A program made the translations under genes and the position numbers. The notes under the pieces were generated by a model. The model did no database searches. It saw only the letters and a list, made by a program, of their open reading frames with translations, and was not told where the DNA came from. From JABFSS01 sp964497975 (GTDB taxonomy: Bacteria; Patescibacteriota; Gracilibacteria; Peribacterales; Peribacteraceae): a DNA stretch of 64,000 nucleotides. The stretch spans positions 411,225 through 475,224 of the forward strand of contig CAZCFO010000001.1 in the NCBI GenBank assembly GCA_964497975.1, read 5' to 3'. Below, piece by piece: positions 59,301 to 64,000 of this stretch (its first letter is position 1; every line of letters begins with the position of its first letter).

Positions 59301-62300
59301 GATGCCCAGTCCCGTAGCCGTCAGGCGCATGCGTTCGAGGGAGGCCGAGGGGGCGAATGCAATCAATCCGGCATCCAGAGCAATATACGTGCTGTTGCCC
59401 GAGGCCGCGCGCAAATTGAGCGGACCATCCAGGCCTAGATAAGTTGCGCCGCCCGTGCGGATGAGGGTGTTGCTGCCACCGATGGAAAGATACTGGGAAT
59501 CGGCGAGGTTCATGGTGCCGTTAACATCCAGGGTGTAGCCGGGAGTGGCAGTGCCGATACCGACGCGCTCGTTGGCGGAATCGACATTGAAAATCGGGGT
59601 GCCTCCATCCGCATCCAGTACCTGGAGGAAGGTGGAGGAATCCGTGGACGATTGGAAGCGGGTGGTGCCTTCCACCACGAGCGATCCGGAGGAACGCAGG
59701 GCGTCCTGGGCATGCAGCACGCGGCCCGACATGGCTCCCCCGATTTCCAGGAGAAGACCGGCATCGACGGAGCCGAGGTTGGTACTGCCGCCGTTGACGA
59801 TGAGCAGGCCGCCGGTCATGGTGCCGCCCTGGCGCTTGAGATAGCGGTTGTCGCCCAGGGTCATCACGTTGCCGGTGCCGAACGCACCGCCGCCGCCGCC
59901 GGTTTCATCGGAGCCGCAGACAAGATTGCCGCTGGCGTCGGTATCGATGGTATCGCAGTTTTGGAGGTTGCTGACAGTGAGAGCTGCGCCGGAGAGCGTG
60001 CCGCGGGTCGTGAGATTGCCCGCGAAGACGCCGGTGCTCTTGAAGATGGAGAGGCCGTCGACGATGAGGGAGCCGGACGTGGCGAGAAGGCGGTCGGATT
60101 TGACGATGGAGCCGGAGACCGTCTGGGTGACCTTGAGCGTGCCGGTCATCGTGTCGCCGGAGGCGTTGACGTAGCGGTTGTCGAAGGCAGCGCGGAGGGA
60201 GCCGGTTGAAGTGCGGAAGTAGTTGGCGTCGAAGTAGGTTTTGAGGGATCCCGTGGAGGTGCGCAGGAAGAGGCCGTTGAAGAAGGTCTGGAGAGAGCCT
60301 GTGGAGCTACGGAAGTACTGACCGTCGAAGTAGGTCTTGAGAGATCCTGTCGAGGACTGGAAGTAGAGTGTATTAAAGAGTGCGCGCAGCGATCCCGTCG
60401 ATGACTGTACAAACTGCGAGCCGAAGTTCGCCTTGAGAGCGCCGGTGGACGATGCCAGGAAGATGTTCCTGAAGGCGTTGCTGAGCGCGCCAGTGGAAGT
60501 CGCGAGGAACCCCCCCGCGCAGGAGAGGGCGCCATTGCTTGCGGTCTGAAGAGACTGGCAAGAGGCGAGTGATTTGAGCGTCGCACTGCCGTTGACGATG
60601 AGAGTGCCGCTCGACGTGAGACTGTCCATTGCCTGAAACGTGCGGCCGGAAGCCGTGCCCATGATCTCCAGTGCAAGGCCGGGGTGTGTGGGCGTGTAGG
60701 CGAGCGTCCCGAGAGGATTGATAATGACCGTTCCGGACACCGCAAGTTTCGCGCCGGGGTTCAGCGTCCCGATGCCGACATTGCCGGCCGTGTAGTAGAT
60801 GGCGCTTCCGCTCTGCGTCCATGGGGCGAGACTTCCCCCGACCCCGCCTCCGCCTCCGCCCGGCATCAGCGCGTATTCGGTCCCGTCACTGAGTTTAACG
60901 AATAAACTCTCCGCAGTACCGTACCGTTGCGACCAGAGCGTGGCCGTGGAAGCGCTGTTGTACCGGCTGGCCTTCGAAATGCGGAACTCGTCGATAAAGC
61001 CCGTGAAGTAATTCGCATCGGCTGGAGATCCTCCGATGCTCAGGTGCCATGTGGAGATGTCGTCCGTGAGAATGGCGGTACTGTTGCCACTGTCCACGCG
61101 GGCTCCCGCCTGATACAGACTGAACGTATTATTGTGCCGCTCCAGCGCGACATGCACCCACTGTGCGGTGGGGAATGTGGAGGAAGCGGTAAGTGAGAGC
61201 GCTCCCGCATGCGCACGTAGCTTGTTTGCCGCGCTCAGTTCGATGTAGTACTGGGAATTGTTCGCCGTCAGGTCGCCGCCGTAGACGGCGATGACGCGCT
61301 CCGTCGCGTCGTTCGCTGCAATATACACCCACGCATCCACAGTGAAGTCGCCCTCGGCAAAATCAAAATCGCTGCTGCGGGGCAGATCGAGACGATCGCC
61401 GGTGCCATCAAACTGCATCGAGGTCGTGCCAAATTTTGTCTGCGTCGTGCTATGGTGCACATTGCCCACGACGGTGACCGGGTGCGATTCGGTTTTCCCC
61501 GCAGCGGAATCAGAAAACGTCGTGCTGTTATTCGACGTGTTTGAGTGAATAAGCAGCACGGTATTCACGTCGCTGCCGGAGCCCGTTTTCGTCTTTGCGT
61601 ACATCTTGATGGAATTCGCAGTGACGGACGGGCTGCTGTCGCTCTGGTACATGCTCAGAACACCCGAGAGCGTCAGCGTATCGCTCGGATTGCTCGTGCC
61701 GATGCCCACCCGGTTCGTCGAACTGTTGACGAAGAAAGTGTTTCCATCGATATACGCGGACCCATTTACTATGAGCGTGCCTGACGAACGAAGTTCGTTC
61801 TGCGCATGGAGAACGCGGCCGGACATGGTCCCGCCGATTTCGAGGAGAATTCCTGCGTCTGCGGATCCGAGGTTGGTGTGTCCGCCGCTGACAATAAGGA
61901 GCCCGCCCGTCATCGTGTCGCCGGAGGTATTCACGTAGCGATTGTCGAACGCGGAACGGAGGGCGCCGGTGGATGTGCGGAAGTAATTGGCGTCGAAGAA
62001 GGTTTTGAGGGAACCAGTGGATGTCCGCAGGTACAAGCCATTAAAGAAGGTCTGGAGGGAGCCGGTGGACGAGCGGAAGTAGAGGCCATCGAAGTAGGTC
62101 TTGAGCGAGCCCGTAGATGTCCGGAAGTACTGCGTATCGAAGAATGTCTTCAGGGCTCCTGTGGAGCTGCGGAAGTACTGTCCGTCGAAGTAGTTTTTGA
62201 GCGAGCCGGTCGACGTTGCAAGGAATCCTCCCGCGCAGGAAAGATTGCCCGCGGCATCCGTCTGGATGGTCTGGCAGGTGGCGAGACTCTTGAGGATGGC

Positions 62301-64000
62301 GCTGGTGGCGATGAGTGAACCCGATGTGAGAAGGTTGCGGGTCGCAAAGACCGTGGAACCGGAGATCGTGCCCTGCACTTCGAGTTTTGTTTTTGCGGAG
62401 TTGGACGTGCCGAGAGCGAGATTGCCGAGGAGGTAGTTGGCCGCGGAGCCCTGTCCCATGATCTGCAGGGCGGCGCCGGAGAGGATTCCGCGAACAGTTG
62501 CCGAGCCGCGCAGCGAGGTCGCGCCGGCAACCTGGAGGGTGCCCGAGGAGGTGAGGTTATCCTGCGCATGGAGCACACGGCCCGACATCACGCCGCCGAT
62601 TTCGAGCAGGATGCCCGCGTCGGCGGAGCCGAGGTTGGTGTGGCCGCCGCTGACGATGAGCAGGCCGCCGGTCATCGTGTCCCCTCCTATATTGACATAG
62701 CGCGCGTCCGCCGCGGCGGTATCCAGACCCGATCCGGCCGTGGAATCGGACCCGCAGACGAAGTTTCCCGCCGCATCGGTATCGATGGTGTCGCAACTGC
62801 GAAGGTTGCTCACGGCGATTGCGGCTCCGGAGAGCGATCCTCTGACCGTCAGATTCCCGGCGAATGCTCCTGTCGCCTTGAAGATGGCACCTCCATCCAC
62901 GATGAGGGAGCCGGAGGTTGCAAGCAGGCGGTCGGATTTGACGATGGAGCCGGAGACCGTCTGGGTGACCTTGAGCGTGCCGGTCATCGTGTCGCCGGAG
63001 GCGTTGACGTAGCGGTTGTCGAAGGCAGCGCGGAGGGAGCCGGTTGAAGTGCGGAAATATTGTCCGTCGAAGTAGGTTTTGAGTGAACCCGTGGAGGTCT
63101 GCAGATAGAGCGTATTGAAGAGGGCCCGAAGTGATCCGGTGGATGACTGCACGAACTGGAGGCCGAAGTTCGCTTTCAACGCCCCCGTCGACGACGTCAG
63201 AGCTGTCCCGTTAATGATGGTGATGACGTTGCCGGTGCCGAAGTTTCCCGTCCCGCCGCCTCCGCCGGACGCATCGGTGCCGCAGACGAGATTGCCGTTG
63301 GCGTCGGTATCGATGCTGTCGCAGTTCTGGAGGTTGCTGACGGTCAGGGCTGCGCCCGAGAGCGTGCCGCGCGTCGTCAGGTTGCTGAAGTAGACGCCGG
63401 TGCTCTTGAAGATGGAGAGGCCGTCGACGATGAGGGAGCCGGAGGTTGCAAGCAGGCGGTCGGATTTGACGATGGAGCCGGAGACCGTCTGGGTGACCTT
63501 GAGCGTGCCGGTCATCGTGTCGCCGGAGGCGTTGACGTAGCGGTTGTCGAAGGCAGAACGGAGAGCGCCGGTCGATGTTCTGAAGTAATTGGCATCAAAG
63601 AGCGTCTTCAGGGAACCTGTGGACGTCCGGAGGAACAAGCCATTAAAGAACGTCTGGAGCGAGCCGGTGGAACTGCGGAAATATTGTCCGTCGAAGTAGG
63701 TTTTGAGGGAGCCGGTGGAGGTCTGCAGATAGAGCGTATTGAAGAGGGCGCGCAGCGATCCGGTGGATGACTGCACGAACTGGAGGCCGAACGCCGTTTT
63801 GAGGGCGCCTGTCGAGGATTGGATGAACTGCGTGCCGAAGTTCGCCTTCAGGGCGCCGGTCGAGGATGCGAGGAAGATGTTCTTGAAGCTGTTTGCGAAG
63901 GACGCCTGTAGGGAGCCTGTCGAGGTCCGAAGGTACAGGCCGTCGAAGAACGTCTGGAGCGAGCCGGTGGAGGTGCGGAAGTAGTTGGCGTCGAAGAAAG
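53336..64000 (-). CDS. giant repeat-rich surface protein, N-terminus beyond window
   Basis: One frame is open from the right edge to the stop at 53336 once the 100-N gap is ignored: phases on both sides agree if the missing length is zero or a multiple of three. That gives over 3,500 codons. From the N-terminal side: many 16-residue repeats (such as TYFDGQYFRTSTGSLK), GGDTMTGxLxI modules, a LamG-like domain (about 60,900-61,560), 74-residue repeats at the gap, 202-residue repeats (56,330-57,526), two DYAE domains (about 55,530-55,910 and 54,840-55,250; resembling phage-tail Peptidase_G2 regions), a helical stretch with RLALMESRLAALSGS, a beta-rich part and a Pro/Glu tail (53,339-53,660). No C-terminal anchor is seen. 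Probably a secreted fibre or adhesin; alternatively a phage-tail-like structure. Confidence 0.82.
54556..54587. repeat. GGGTTC-word repeat inside the giant gene
   Basis: CGGGTTCGGGCTC words read in frame as IPNPSLSPNPTM, a Pro/Asn loop between a helical segment and the beta-rich part. Related words also make up the PEPEPESEP tail around 53,590-53,650. Confidence 0.55.
56328..57526 (-). repeat. two near-identical 606-bp (202-residue) direct repeats
   Basis: The sequence from 56328 recurs 606 bp later (for example TGGCTCATGGCCACG at 56331 and 56937) and the match runs for close to 600 bp. Each unit encodes a MTGALIIDG...VYVKAVGDDDNTGW module. A partly diverged third copy continues toward 57,700. 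The near identity implies recent duplication or gene conversion. Confidence 0.85.
57836..58820 (-). repeat. tandem 222-bp (74-residue) repeats interrupted by the assembly gap
   Basis: Units of 74 residues (GTFSGAALQIMAQGSA ... KTKLEVLGTISGS ... TSGSLSV) repeat with a 222-bp period; equivalent positions are 57969, 58191 and 58413. Copies nearest the gap are almost identical, and the one beyond it (58598-58800) is more diverged. Confidence 0.85.
58498..58597. other. assembly gap of 100 N
   Basis: Placeholder of exactly 100 N. Its two flanks, ATGAGCGCGG and TGGTATCAACG, join without loss into the intact repeat sequence seen at 58265-58285. The gap therefore hides zero or more whole 222-bp units. 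Confidence 0.95.
59980..64000 (-). repeat. arrays of 48-bp (16-residue) repeats in the giant gene
   Basis: Several arrays (about 60,170-60,500, 61,935-62,220, 63,010-63,200, 63,550-64,000) are made of a 48-bp unit encoding x-x-F-F/D-x-x-Y-F-R-T/S-S-T-G-S/A-L-K/R. Arrays are separated by DTMTG modules, each beginning FDNRYVNASGDTMTG or a close variant. The units diverge more in DNA than in protein, indicating selection on the amino-acid pattern. Confidence 0.8.

Noticed and set aside
59980..64000. CRISPR array, suggested by regular 48-bp units
   Set aside because: Units are contiguous, coding, without unique spacers, and no cas gene is present.
1..64000. Recoded TGA (glycine) as in some related candidate phyla
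   Set aside because: Many genes end properly at TGA right where the family length ends, for example mltG, ndk, proA and proC.

Overview
The window is GC-rich bacterial DNA that uses the standard code: TGA, TAA and TAG all end genes normally. Genes are packed tightly, with many 1-10 bp junctions and stop/start overlaps, and Shine-Dalgarno sequences are almost absent. Gene content (ribosomal L34 and L28 far from their usual neighbours, SufSU-type Fe-S assembly, MltG, a four-helix-bundle S23-like protein, very many glycosyltransferases and a giant repeat-rich surface protein) suggests a Candidate Phyla Radiation / Patescibacteria genome, possibly of the Peregrinibacteria/Peribacteria kind. That assignment is an inference; there is no rRNA gene in the window to confirm it.

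Layout. 1-790: end of an SGNH hydrolase. 1087-23809: a long surface-glycan region. It holds a GT4, cupin, DegT/DnrJ aminotransferase and GT2 operon on the minus strand, several large polytopic GT39-like membrane glycosyltransferases, GtrA, GT2, GT4 and GT8-like enzymes, methyltransferases, dTDP-glucose 4,6-dehydratase and a flippase-like LPG_synthase_TM protein. 23898-25439: M16 peptidase and rpmH. 25481-30400: more GT39/GT2/methyltransferase genes. 30482-39503: housekeeping (cobalamin adenosyltransferase, pheT, proB-proC-proA, tRNA-Ser, L28, M50 protease, tRNA-Thr, SufU), with SufS after it up to 40824. 40943-53326: a second glycan region (942-aa GT39-like protein, polyprenyl-phosphate GT2, DUF2304, three GT4, RmlA-like), interrupted by ndk, an inverted-repeat-bounded S23-like gene, mltG and an FkbM methyltransferase. 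53336-64000: one giant minus-strand gene (over 3,500 codons, N-terminus beyond the window) built from 16-, 74- and 202-residue repeats, a LamG-like domain, two DYAE domains and a Pro/Glu-rich tail. It is broken only by a 100-N assembly gap inside its own repeats.

How it works together. Sugar nucleotide enzymes (RmlA- and RmlB-like, aminotransferase, cupin) feed cytoplasmic GT2/GT4 enzymes. Polyprenyl-phosphate GT2 enzymes with GtrA, DUF2304 and flippase-like proteins would supply lipid-linked sugars to the outward-facing GT39-like enzymes. The likely product is a complex envelope glycan or glycoprotein coat, and the giant protein is a plausible surface partner.

Two window-wide patterns stand out. 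First, nearly every gene or operon head has a TANNNT -10 element ending 6-8 nt before its start codon, which means leaderless transcription; this fixes many starts, including GTG starts and one possible GTA start. Second, many intergenic spacers are imperfect palindromes, each built from tandem copies of one short word (CAAACGA-, GGAAAGT-, GGAATA-, GGCAGA-, GGGTTC-type). The same words also intrude in frame into coding sequences.
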